A DNA stretch of 26,137 nucleotides from a virus: positions 1 through 26,137 of IMG/VR virus record IMGVR_UViG_3300020470_000183; one strand, 5' to 3'. The position numbers were made by a program, and so were the translations under genes. The first letter of the stretch is position 1. Each line of letters starts with the position of its first letter. Below are positions 1 through 5,602 of this stretch, in pieces. The notes below the pieces were generated by a model, which saw only the letters and a program-made list of their open reading frames with translations, ran no database searches and was not told the origin of the DNA.

Positions 1-87
1 CACCCCAAGGAGGATTTAGCCTCCATTATGTATCGCTCCGGACAATGGGAAGTGGTACAATATGTAAAATCTATTTTGAACGAATAA
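1..87 (+). CDS. 3' end of an unidentified phage protein (partial)
   Basis: An open frame runs from the window edge to a TAA at 85-87 and gives 28 residues ending in WEVVQYVKSILNE. Only the C-terminus is present, so domain content cannot be judged. The fragment has a short Asp/Glu and aromatic pattern (HPKEDLASIMYRSGQW) that I associate with small hypothetical proteins found just upstream of the portal region in marine T7-like phages. It is one nucleotide from the next start (ATG at 89), the same tight spacing seen through the rest of the operon, which supports it being a real coding end. Function unknown. Confidence 0.6.
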   Translation, partial: HPKEDLASIMYRSGQWEVVQYVKSILNE

Positions 88-88
88 C

Positions 89-355
89 ATGTGCTTATTT
101 AGATCAGCACCGGCAACACCTTTGCCAACCCCGGCACCAATACAACCACGCAACCCTGACATCGTAAGAGAATCTCAGCTACCTACAAAGAAAGAGCTGT
201 TAGATCCAGAAGAGGTAGCAGGCGTTGAGTACGGTACATCTGCCAAGAAGACAGACCCAAGAGGAGCTGCAAAAAGAACAGGAACAGATGCCTTGAAAAT
301 AAATGTTAATACTGGCGGCGACGCTGGTGCAGGCACTGGAGGATTAAATGTATAA
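89..355 (+). CDS. gp7.3-like virion/tail assembly protein
   Basis: An 88-residue protein directly before the portal, the place of T7 gene 7.3, whose product is a tail-associated virion protein needed for host adsorption. It starts MCLF, continues with a Pro-rich stretch (about residues 8-25), has a central LPTKKELLDPEE segment and ends with a Gly-rich tail closing in GGLNV. That pattern (MC start, Pro-rich N-terminus, GGLNV end) recurs in marine podovirus proteins at this locus. No membrane segment or catalytic motif is visible. The last codons overlap the portal start by 8 nt and contain a strong GGAGG about 6 nt before it, so translation of the two is probably coupled. The gp7.3 assignment rests on position and composition. 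Confidence 0.65.
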   Translation: MCLFRSAPATPLPTPAPIQPRNPDIVRESQLPTKKELLDPEEVAGVEYGTSAKKTDPRGAAKRTGTDALKINVNTGGDAGAGTGGLNV

Positions 356-1925
356 GGCTAGAGAACGGTACGCTCAACTCACGTCTAATAGAACCGAGTT
401 CTTGGACATGGCTATTGAGTGTTCCGAACTTACCTTACCATATTTAGTTACTCAGGATCATAGCTATAAAGGCAAGAAGACTCTTCTTCAACCCTACCAA
501 AGCGTAGGAGCAAAAGCAGTGGTGACGCTAGCAGCAAAACTAATGCTAGCTATTCTACCACCACAGACAGCTTTCTTTAAGCTACAGGTAAAAGAGGACA
601 AGCTAGGTGAGACACTTGATGCCACAATGCGTAGTGAATTAGACTTATCTTTCTCGAAGATTGAGAGATTGATAATGGATTACATTGCTGCGTCCAGTGA
701 CAGAGTTGTTGTACATCAAGCTTTAAAACATCTTATCGTATCAGGTAACGCCTTAGTATTTATGGGCAAGGATGGTTTAAAACACTATCCATTGCAACGA
801 TATGTAGTAAATAGAGATGGTAATGGTAACGTTATAGAAATCATTACTAAAGAATTAGTAAGCCGTAAGGTTTTGGGTATAGCACCCCCGCCTAACGAGC
901 AGCCGAATGGCGAATATGGTGCTACAGAAGACGACGCTGAGGTATACACCTGTGTTAAGATGGATGAGAGCAGCGGTAACTGGAGATGGCACCAAGAAGT
1001 GGATGATATGATCCTAGAAGGTAGCCAGAGCACAGCACCGAAGAACGCATCACCATGGTTAGTGCTTCGATTCAATACTGTAGACGGAGAGGACTACGGA
1101 CGTGGTAGAGTAGAAGAGTTCATTGGGGATCTAAGGAGTCTCGATGGTTTATCTCAAGCTCTCGTAGAAGGTGCAAGTGTTGCAAGTAAAGTTATCTTTC
1201 TTGTCTCACCATCAGCTACAACCAAGCCCCAAACCCTAGCCCAAGCAGGCAACGGAGCAATCATACAGGGTAGACCCGAAGACGTAGGAGTCGTGCAAGT
1301 CGGTAAGACAGCAGACTTTGCTACGGCTGCAAACTTAGCAGCAACTATAGAAAAAAGAATACTCGAGGCTTTCTTGGTTATGAACATCAGGAACGCAGAG
1401 AGAGTTACGGCTGAAGAGGTACGCCTGACTCAGCTGGAGCTAGAGCAATCGCTTGGCGGACTGTTTAGCTTGTTAACGGTAGAGTTTCTAGTACCCTATC
1501 TCAACAGAACTCTGTTAATACTACAGAGATCAAATCAGATACCAAGACTACCTAAAGATGTCGTCAGACCTAAGATAGTAGCTGGTATTAATAGTCTAGG
1601 TAGAGGACAGGACAATGAAGCCTTAACTAGATTTATCGGAACTATTGCACAGACACTTGGGCCAGAAGCTTTAATGAAGTTTATAGATCCTAGTGAAGCT
1701 ATCAAGAGATTAGCAGCTGCACAAGGTATAGATGTACTTAATCTTGTACGTACAGCAGAACAGCTAGATCAAATGAAGCAGATGCAAACGCAAGATATGA
1801 CTAATAAGTCACTCGTAGATCAAGCCGGTCAGCTTGCTGGTACACCGCTTATGGATCCTACTAAGAATCCAGAGTTGGCAGAGCAAGCATCAGCTGTACT
1901 AAGTAACATACAACCACCTCAATAA
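348..1925 (+). CDS. Portal (head-tail connector) protein, gp8-like
   Basis: A 525-residue protein, close to the 536 residues of T7 gp8, belonging by its sequence to the podoviral head-tail connector family. The portal is a dodecameric ring at one capsid vertex; it nucleates procapsid assembly with the scaffold, is the channel for DNA packaging and the attachment point for the tail. Typical family pattern is seen at residues 49-72 (PYQSVGAKAVVTLAAKLML, then ILPP) and in a long helical, Gln-rich C-terminus (about 440-525). The ATG at 348 is preceded by GGAGG at good spacing inside the upstream gene. It is followed after 3 nt by the scaffold gene, the canonical T7 order 8-9-10. Intact. Confidence 0.95.
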   Translation: MYKARERYAQLTSNRTEFLDMAIECSELTLPYLVTQDHSYKGKKTLLQPYQSVGAKAVVTLAAKLMLAILPPQTAFFKLQVKEDKLGETLDATMRSELDLSFSKIERLIMDYIAASSDRVVVHQALKHLIVSGNALVFMGKDGLKHYPLQRYVVNRDGNGNVIEIITKELVSRKVLGIAPPPNEQPNGEYGATEDDAEVYTCVKMDESSGNWRWHQEVDDMILEGSQSTAPKNASPWLVLRFNTVDGEDYGRGRVEEFIGDLRSLDGLSQALVEGASVASKVIFLVSPSATTKPQTLAQAGNGAIIQGRPEDVGVVQVGKTADFATAANLAATIEKRILEAFLVMNIRNAERVTAEEVRLTQLELEQSLGGLFSLLTVEFLVPYLNRTLLILQRSNQIPRLPKDVVRPKIVAGINSLGRGQDNEALTRFIGTIAQTLGPEALMKFIDPSEAIKRLAAAQGIDVLNLVRTAEQLDQMKQMQTQDMTNKSLVDQAGQLAGTPLMDPTKNPELAEQASAVLSNIQPPQ

Positions 1926-1928
1926 CAT

Positions 1929-2729
1929 ATGTCAGAAACATTATCATACCAGCCAGAAGTTCAGACCGAAACAATGCCTGATAATCTTACACCGGAGGAG
2001 CAAGATAGTCTTGCCGTCGGTGAAAAGATGCAGGCAGAACAGGATAACTTACTTGCCGGTAAATATAAAGACGCTCAAGAATTAGAAAAAGCCTACGTAG
2101 AGCTACAGAAAAAACTCGGTGAAACCAAGAAAGAGGATACAGAACAGGTAAGTGCAGAAGAAGAGAAGACTGAAGACAAGCCACAGTTATCTGAAGGTGC
2201 TACACTAATTACAGATGCCAGCAAAGAGTACTTTGATAATGGCAACAAATTGTCACCAGAAACCTTAGCAAAGTTCGCCTCACTGTCAAGCCAAGATCTT
2301 ATCAAAGCTTACATGGAGGTACAATCTAATCCTGAGTTTCAGCAGTCAGCTGCACCACCGGCTGACATAAGTCCTCAGCAAGTTAACCAGATTAAGAACT
2401 CTGCTGGAGGCGAAGCGGCTTACTCAAACATAGTAAATTGGGCTAAGTCAAATATAAGTCAAGACCAGTTAGATGCTTTCAATAACGTTGTAAACTCAGG
2501 CAACGTACCGGCTATTCAATTAGCAGTAGCAGGCTTGAAAGCTGAGTATGACAATGCAAACGGAGTAGAAGGTAGAATGGTAACAGGTAAATCAGCACCA
2601 AATACTGGTGACGTTTTTCGTAGCCAACAAGAGCTAGTCCGTGCTATGTCAGATCCAAGGTATGACAACGACCCTGCCTACAGGCAAGATGTTGTCGAAA
2701 AACTAGACAGATCTAATTTGGAGTTCTAA
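1929..2729 (+). CDS. Capsid assembly scaffolding protein, gp9-like
   Basis: A 266-residue strongly acidic protein between portal and capsid genes, the position of T7 gene 9 (307 residues). Scaffold lines the inside of the procapsid, guides capsid protein polymerisation and leaves before maturation. The first 90 residues are rich in Glu, Gln and Lys with a predicted helix at 41-64 (DAQELEKAYVELQKKLG) and the acidic low-complexity run EEEKTED. The middle is Ala/Asn/Gln-rich. The C-terminus (about 231-266, with RSQQELVRAM and DPRYDNDPAYRQDV) resembles the helical coat-binding tail of other podoviral scaffolds. The start follows the portal stop by 3 nt and has no clear Shine-Dalgarno, suggesting reinitiation. 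Confidence 0.9.
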   Translation: MSETLSYQPEVQTETMPDNLTPEEQDSLAVGEKMQAEQDNLLAGKYKDAQELEKAYVELQKKLGETKKEDTEQVSAEEEKTEDKPQLSEGATLITDASKEYFDNGNKLSPETLAKFASLSSQDLIKAYMEVQSNPEFQQSAAPPADISPQQVNQIKNSAGGEAAYSNIVNWAKSNISQDQLDAFNNVVNSGNVPAIQLAVAGLKAEYDNANGVEGRMVTGKSAPNTGDVFRSQQELVRAMSDPRYDNDPAYRQDVVEKLDRSNLEF

Positions 2730-2731
2730 TT

Positions 2732-2881
2732 ATGCCCATGGGAAAAGGAACCTACGGTTCAAAAAAAGGTAGACCATCAGCTAAAGATAAAAAGAAAGGT
2801 CTTTCAAAAGGCTTAGCTGCTCTTGCAAAGAAGAGGCCAAAAGTTGCAGCTGCAATCATGAAGAATAAGAAGAAAAAATAA
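2732..2881 (+). CDS. Lys-rich 49-residue protein (MGKGTYG type)
   Basis: ATG at 2732, two nucleotides after the scaffold stop, gives 49 residues beginning MPMGKGTYGSKKGRP and ending KNKKKK. By count there are 16 Lys and 2 Arg against one Asp, a net charge near +17. The N-terminal GKGTYGxKKGRP pattern is one I know from small hypothetical proteins in cyanophages and other marine phages. Residues 24-43 could form a short amphipathic helix. The stop TAA shares one base with the next start (TAATG at 2879-2883), so it is translated as part of the chain that continues to 4222. Function unknown; the charge suggests nucleic-acid or capsid-interior binding, which is inference only. Confidence 0.8.
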   Translation: MPMGKGTYGSKKGRPSAKDKKKGLSKGLAALAKKRPKVAAAIMKNKKKK

Positions 2882-3108
2882 TGGCAAAGACAAGAGAGGG
2901 TGATGGAGGATCACCTTATACTAAACCACCTAAACCACATCCCGGCCCGTTCTCACCTCCTCCTAAAAAAAAGTTAGCTAAGGGAAAGAGCCTATTCTCT
3001 ACACCTTACCACGACGATCTAAGGAACATCAATAAGTTCCGTGACAATGCCGACAAGGTATTTAAAAGAAAAAAGAAACCCACCTCAAATAACGTAAACG
3101 AAGCATGA
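2881..3108 (+). CDS. Pro/Lys-rich 75-residue hypothetical protein
   Basis: Starts at the ATG that overlaps the previous stop by one base and ends at a TGA overlapping the next start (ATGA at 3105-3108). The N-terminal half is a Pro-rich, disordered-looking stretch (PYTKPPKPHPGPFSPPPKKK). The C-terminal half is basic with an aromatic/acidic patch (STPYHDDLRNINKFRDN) followed by KRKKKP. No known domain is recognised. Its location between scaffold and capsid genes, the overlap with neighbours and the basic composition make it part of the same micro-gene cassette. Could be a minor virion protein or DNA-binding peptide; nothing in the sequence decides. Confidence 0.75.
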   Translation: MAKTREGDGGSPYTKPPKPHPGPFSPPPKKKLAKGKSLFSTPYHDDLRNINKFRDNADKVFKRKKKPTSNNVNEA

Positions 3109-3239
3109 CACACCACAACCACGAAAATCAAAAATGGCATCCAGCAGAGGAGCTTAACGGAAGACTAGCTATGATAGGTATAGTCGCAGCTCTACTTAAC
3201 TATGCTTGGACAGGACAAATCATTCCCGGTATCTGGTAA
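3105..3239 (+). CDS. hli: High-light-inducible protein (Hli)
   Basis: A 44-residue protein recognised from the chlorophyll-binding helix signature ELNGRLAMIGIVAAL (residues 16-30; the ExxNGRxAMIG core begins at E15) followed by a TGQIIPGIW end, typical of phage-type Hli proteins. Hlips are single-helix relatives of LHC proteins in the thylakoid membrane; they bind chlorophyll and carotenoid and help photosystem II assembly and photoprotection. Cyanophages carry them to sustain host photosynthesis during infection. The N-terminus is His-rich (MTHHNHENQKWHP). The gene is held by an ATGA overlap upstream and TAATG downstream, within the scaffold-capsid interval, so it should be expressed with late genes. 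psbA is not nearby. Strongest marker of a picocyanobacterial host. Confidence 0.93.
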   Translation: MTHHNHENQKWHPAEELNGRLAMIGIVAALLNYAWTGQIIPGIW

Positions 3240-3487
3240 TGGCCAAGAAGAAGGGAGTTAGCCTGTCCCTTGGTAGAGGCGAGAAGAGTCGCAAAGGCGG
3301 CCTGACAGCCAAAGGTAGAGCCAAGTACAATCGTGCTACCGGCTCTAACCTTAAGGCTCCACAGCCCGGAGGCGGGTCTAGAAAGAAGTCCTTTTGTGCT
3401 CGCATGTCTGGTGTAAAAGGCCCAATGAAGAAACCAAACGGCAAGCCTACACGAAAGGCACTTGCCCTACGCAGATGGAAATGCTAA
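3239..3487 (+). CDS. DUF6321-like basic protein
   Basis: Chosen start is ATG 3239, overlapping the hli stop; an upstream in-frame TTG would add only hli-overlapping residues. The 82-residue product has a highly distinctive core, KGGLTAKGRAKYNRATGSN (about residues 19-37), then LKAPQPGGGSRKKSFCARM and a C-terminal ALALRRWKC. I recognise this as the small basic family named DUF6321, found in marine phages and giant viruses; function unknown. Two Cys residues (in FCARM and the terminal WKC) are conserved features as I remember the family. GC by hand count is about 52-58% per 60-nt line, clearly above the following gene (about 33%), suggesting separate ancestry or strong codon constraint. Confidence 0.85.
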   Translation: MAKKKGVSLSLGRGEKSRKGGLTAKGRAKYNRATGSNLKAPQPGGGSRKKSFCARMSGVKGPMKKPNGKPTRKALALRRWKC

Positions 3488-3488
3488 C

Positions 3489-3644
3489 ATGAAACAATAC
3501 AACGAAGATGGTACTAGCTTTAAGCGTAAAGGTGATAAGAAGAAGAACACTAAAACTCTAGATAATTTTGGCTTTGGTGATATGCCAGCTGATTTTAGAA
3601 AGAGATACAAACAAATGCTAGAACAGAGTAAGAAGAAAAAGTAA
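3489..3644 (+). CDS. Basic 51-residue hypothetical protein
   Basis: ATG at 3489 lies one nucleotide after the previous stop; an in-frame start further upstream would fall inside the DUF6321-like gene and is not needed. The product begins MKQYNEDGTSFKRKGDKKK, has a hydrophobic/aromatic patch LDNFGFGDMPADFRKRY and ends EQSKKKK. Roughly a third of residues are Lys or Arg. No domain recognised. The stop overlaps the next ATG (TAATG at 3642-3646), continuing the coupled chain. AT-rich like most of the genome. Function unknown. Confidence 0.75.
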   Translation: MKQYNEDGTSFKRKGDKKKNTKTLDNFGFGDMPADFRKRYKQMLEQSKKKK

Positions 3645-3700
3645 TGGCACACAAGAAAGGATCTAAGTGTGGCTGCAAACATGGAGGTAAAAAGAAGTAA
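3644..3700 (+). CDS. 18-residue Lys/Cys/His micro-protein
   Basis: A very short frame, MAHKKGSKCGCKHGGKKK, starting at the TAATG overlap and ending at TAA that itself overlaps the next ATG at 3700. Seven Lys, two Cys in a CxC arrangement and two His in 18 residues. Position in an unbroken series of overlapping genes is the main reason to believe it is translated. Cys-X-Cys-X-His could bind a metal, but this is speculative. It might also act only as a coupling peptide carrying ribosomes to the next gene. Confidence 0.55.
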   Translation: MAHKKGSKCGCKHGGKKK

Positions 3701-3864
3701 TGGGTAAGTTATGTCCACGTGGTAAAGCAGCTGCCAAAAGAAAATTTAAAGTATACCCATCTGCATACGCTAACGCCTATGGTGTTAAGGTATGTAAAGG
3801 TCAAGTCAAAGCTGGTGGTAAGAAGAAGACTGCCCCCGGCTATAGCAAAGCAAAAAGAAGATGA
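3700..3864 (+). CDS. 54-residue basic protein (CPRGKAAAKRKFKVYPSAYAN family)
   Basis: ATG at 3700 overlaps the previous stop; TGA overlaps the next start (ATGA at 3861-3864). The product carries the pattern CPRGKAAAKRKFKVYPSAYA at residues 5-24 and VCKG at 31-34, a motif combination I know from short proteins of marine phages and giant viruses, often duplicated there. It ends GYSKAKRR. Two Cys, many Lys/Arg, two Tyr-rich turns; no membrane segment. The family is uncharacterised; conservation across very different viruses suggests a real structural or nucleic-acid-binding role. Confidence 0.8.
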   Translation: MGKLCPRGKAAAKRKFKVYPSAYANAYGVKVCKGQVKAGGKKKTAPGYSKAKRR

Positions 3865-4118
3865 GCTTACGTAGATGGTTCCAAGAGAAATGGGTTGACA
3901 CCAAAACTGGTAAGCCCTGTGGCAGACAGAAAGGTGAGAAGCGTAAAGGCTACCCAGCTTGCAGACCATCTAGACGTGTGTCATCTAAAACACCTAAGAC
4001 TACAGGTGAGATGTCTAGTGCCGAGAAGGCTAAGTTCAACAGAACTAAGACAGGTAGTAAAAGGATTAATTATAATCACAAAAGACGGAAGAAACTATCC
4101 GTCCGTTCATCCCGATAG
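3861..4118 (+). CDS. 85-residue basic protein (WFxEKWVD...CGR family)
   Basis: Begins MSLRRWFQEKWVDTKTGKPC and continues with CGRQKGEKRKGYPACRPSRR, then a Ser/Thr/Lys-rich tail (about 42-85). The W-F-x-E-K-W-V-D start followed by PCGR and a YPxC-x-P element matches a small uncharacterised family of phages and giant viruses, which I believe is DUF5872, though I am not certain of the number. Cys at the CGR and PAC positions could form a metal site. Start fixed by the ATGA overlap with the previous gene. An alternative frame at 3895-4128 inside it has no family pattern and is not called. Confidence 0.82.
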   Translation: MSLRRWFQEKWVDTKTGKPCGRQKGEKRKGYPACRPSRRVSSKTPKTTGEMSSAEKAKFNRTKTGSKRINYNHKRRKKLSVRSSR

Positions 4119-4124
4119 GGACGC

Positions 4125-4172
4125 ATGACACCCAAGCATGGAACGGGGCTTGGTATATGGAGAGTACAATGA
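4125..4172 (+). CDS. Possible 15-residue micro-ORF
   Basis: ATG at 4125, six nucleotides after the previous stop, is preceded by a purine-rich AGGGA and encodes MTPKHGTGLGIWRVQ. Its TGA overlaps the ATG of the following micro-ORF in an ATGA junction, the same architecture as its neighbours, which is the main argument for translation. The first half overlaps a hairpin-forming stretch (4132-4153), so the sequence may equally be a regulatory leader. No family recognised. Confidence 0.35.
   Translation: MTPKHGTGLGIWRVQ
4132..4153 (+). other. Hairpin with 6-bp stem upstream of capsid leader
   Basis: CCAAGC at 4132-4137 pairs perfectly with GCTTGG at 4148-4153 around a 10-nt loop. It has no T-run after it, so it does not look like a terminator. 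It lies just before the Shine-Dalgarno (GGAGAG, 4159-4164) of the next micro-ORF and could affect its translation or be an mRNA processing site. Confidence 0.4.
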
Positions 4173-4222
4173 CTGTAACCTACGTATATCGTGGCATCAA
4201 GTACACAAGAGTAATCGGTTAA
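4169..4222 (+). CDS. 17-residue micro-protein resembling DUF4278 start
   Basis: ATG at 4169 has a strong Shine-Dalgarno GGAGAG five nucleotides upstream and encodes MTVTYVYRGIKYTRVIG. The T-Y-x-Y-R-G-x-x-Y core is like the N-terminal motif of small cyanobacterial proteins of the DUF4278 type (TYRGVxY). Such a short version would be only the motif itself. The good ribosome binding site and the ATGA overlap favour real expression; the small size keeps confidence moderate. It is the last frame of the cassette before the structured capsid leader. Confidence 0.5.
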   Translation: MTVTYVYRGIKYTRVIG

Positions 4223-4372
4223 GGCCGTACAGGGAGGTTCAAGTCCTCCCATCTCTATTGGCGAGAGCCTGCTAAGGCAGATACCTTGAGCCGTCTAGAC
4301 GGTGGGATAGACCACAAAAAATGGCCAAAAAATTTCAGATCTGAGAAACGTAAACCAATATCATTCTTAGAA
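4223..4372 (+). promoter_or_regulatory. Structured leader of the capsid gene
   Basis: This 150-nt stretch has no convincing gene and is dense in hairpins: GGGAGG/CCTCCC around TTCAAGT (4232-4250), CTCT/AGAG (4253-4267), CTGC-TAAG-GCAG (4269-4280), the perfect 12-nt palindrome CCGTCTAGACGG (4291-4302) and GTGG/CCAC (4302-4315). The last 57 nt to the capsid ATG are A-rich and unstructured, without a clear Shine-Dalgarno. It is in the place of the T7 gene 10 leader, which carries a promoter and a processing hairpin. I could not recognise a phage RNA polymerase promoter, since the consensus for this phage is unknown to me. Likely roles are RNA processing, stability or translational control of the most abundant protein; this is inference. 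Confidence 0.55.
4232..4257 (+). other. tRNA T-arm-like hairpin
   Basis: The element GGAGG-TTCAAGT-CCTCC (4233-4249) has the exact geometry of a tRNA T-arm: 5-bp stem, 7-nt loop starting TTC, and a match to the B-box form GGTTCAAGTCC. It is followed by CATCTCT and A, the right length for an acceptor 3' strand plus discriminator base. I looked for a matching 5' acceptor (AGAGATG or wobble variant), D-arm and anticodon arm within 100 nt upstream and also downstream, and found none, so this is not a complete tRNA. It may be a remnant, a tRNA-mimicking processing signal, or coincidence. Confidence 0.4.
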
Positions 4373-5560
4373 ATGGCACAACAAAATAGTAATGAGCCAT
4401 TGGCAGATTTAACCCAACTGGGTCAGTCCAATGGATCAGGAGACAAGAGGGCTTTATACCTTAAATTGTTTTCCGGCGAGATGTTCAAAGGCTTCCAAAG
4501 GAACACAATAGCCCGTGATCTCGTTATGAAGAGAACACTTACAAATGGTAAGTCTCTTCAGTTCATCTTTACAGGTAGAACAAAAGCCGAGTACCATACA
4601 CCCGGCAACAGCATACTAGGTAACTCCGATGGAGCACCTCCAGTAGCTGAAAAGACAGTGACAGTTGACGATCTATTGATCTCCAGTGCATTTGTCTACG
4701 AATTAGATGAGACTCTAGCGCACTACGACCTACGTGGTGAGATCTCAAGAAAGATCGGATACGCTCTTGCAGAGCAGTATGACAGAAAGATCTTCAGAAC
4801 CGTTGTTAAGGCTGCAAGACAAGCTTCTCCAATCACAAAGGCGAACTATATCGAGCCCGGTGGAACACAGATTCAATTAACCAGAACTGGAGTTACTGAC
4901 GGTAAAGCAGCTTATGACTCTCAATGCCTAATTGAAGGTTTTTATAATGCTGCCGCTGCACTTGACGAGAAAGGTGTATCTGGTGAAGGTAGAGTAGCTG
5001 TACTTAACCCAAGACAGTACTACGAACTTATACAGAACGTAGAGACAAACGGCTTAATCAACCGTACCGAAAGAGGAGATGCGTTACAATCAGGTAACGG
5101 AATCATTGAAATAGCTGGAATCCAGATATTCAAGTCAATGAACATTCCTTTCTTTGGAAACTTTGGTACTAAGTATGGTTCTGCATCTGCAACAAACCCC
5201 GGTGTTACAGACCCCGGAGCTACAGGTAGTTTCGTCGCAGATGGTATGGCAGATGAGACAGCTGGCTCTTCAGCAACAAAAACCATCAACAGCTATGGTA
5301 ACGGTACTAATAACTTTGCTAACAGCTGTGGACTTATCTTCCAAAAAGAAGCTGCTGCTTGCGTTGAAGCAATCGGCCCACAAGTTCAGACAACATCTGG
5401 AGACATCTCAGTGGTATACCAAGGTGATGTTATCTTAGGACGTCTAGCTATGGGTGCTGATGCACTTAACCCTGCTGCTGCTGTTGAACTTATCGCTGGC
5501 GTTGCACCTACACGCAACTCTGCTGGTGAAGCAACAACTACAGGAAACGTTAAGTTTTAA
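4373..5560 (+). CDS. Major capsid protein, gp10-like
   Basis: A 395-residue protein (T7 gp10A has 345) starting MAQQNSNEPLADLTQLGQSN, the N-terminal style of T7-like cyanophage capsid proteins. It forms the icosahedral shell. Patterns consistent with the family include YHTPGNSILG (about 74-83) and VTVDDLLISSAFVYELDE (about 96-113), followed by the long helix with REGE-like DLRGEISRKIGYALAEQYDR. The C-terminal part is Gly/Ala/Thr-rich. Local GC (47% in one counted line) is above typical genes, as expected for codon bias of an abundant protein. The only in-frame ATG near the start is 4373; a TTG at 4286 would add 29 residues. It is followed by a terminator at 5578. Confidence 0.93.
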   Translation: MAQQNSNEPLADLTQLGQSNGSGDKRALYLKLFSGEMFKGFQRNTIARDLVMKRTLTNGKSLQFIFTGRTKAEYHTPGNSILGNSDGAPPVAEKTVTVDDLLISSAFVYELDETLAHYDLRGEISRKIGYALAEQYDRKIFRTVVKAARQASPITKANYIEPGGTQIQLTRTGVTDGKAAYDSQCLIEGFYNAAAALDEKGVSGEGRVAVLNPRQYYELIQNVETNGLINRTERGDALQSGNGIIEIAGIQIFKSMNIPFFGNFGTKYGSASATNPGVTDPGATGSFVADGMADETAGSSATKTINSYGNGTNNFANSCGLIFQKEAAACVEAIGPQVQTTSGDISVVYQGDVILGRLAMGADALNPAAAVELIAGVAPTRNSAGEATTTGNVKF

Positions 5561-5577
5561 TTTTATACTTTTTATAC

Positions 5578-5602
5578 GGGGGCTTCGGCTCCCTTTTTTC
5601 TT
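5578..5602 (+). terminator. Rho-independent terminator after the capsid gene
   Basis: GGGGGC (5578-5583), TTCG tetraloop, GCTCCC (5588-5593), then six T and CTT. The stem has five Watson-Crick pairs and one G-T pair with a stabilising TTCG loop. It lies 17 nt after the capsid stop and ends right at the start of the next gene. This is the place of T7 Tphi, a partially efficient terminator that keeps capsid mRNA more abundant than tail mRNA. Confidence 0.92.

Noticed and set aside
3893-3930. TTGACA resembling a -35 promoter box
   Set aside because: No -10 element at suitable spacing, and it lies inside a conserved coding sequence.
3895-4128. 77-residue plus-strand frame inside the WFxEKWVD gene
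   Set aside because: The overlapping frame at 3861 carries the conserved family motif and coupled start; this one has neither.
4161-4257. Possible complete tRNA ending with the T-arm at 4233-4249
   Set aside because: The required 5' acceptor (AGAGATG-like) is absent; only AGAG at 4161-4164 pairs, D and anticodon stems cannot be formed, and the GTT at 4218-4220 has no anticodon stem and lacks the invariant T33.
4232-4320. Permuted tRNA or two-piece tmRNA
   Set aside because: No tag reading frame, no matching acceptor half downstream, and the following hairpins do not give D or anticodon arms.
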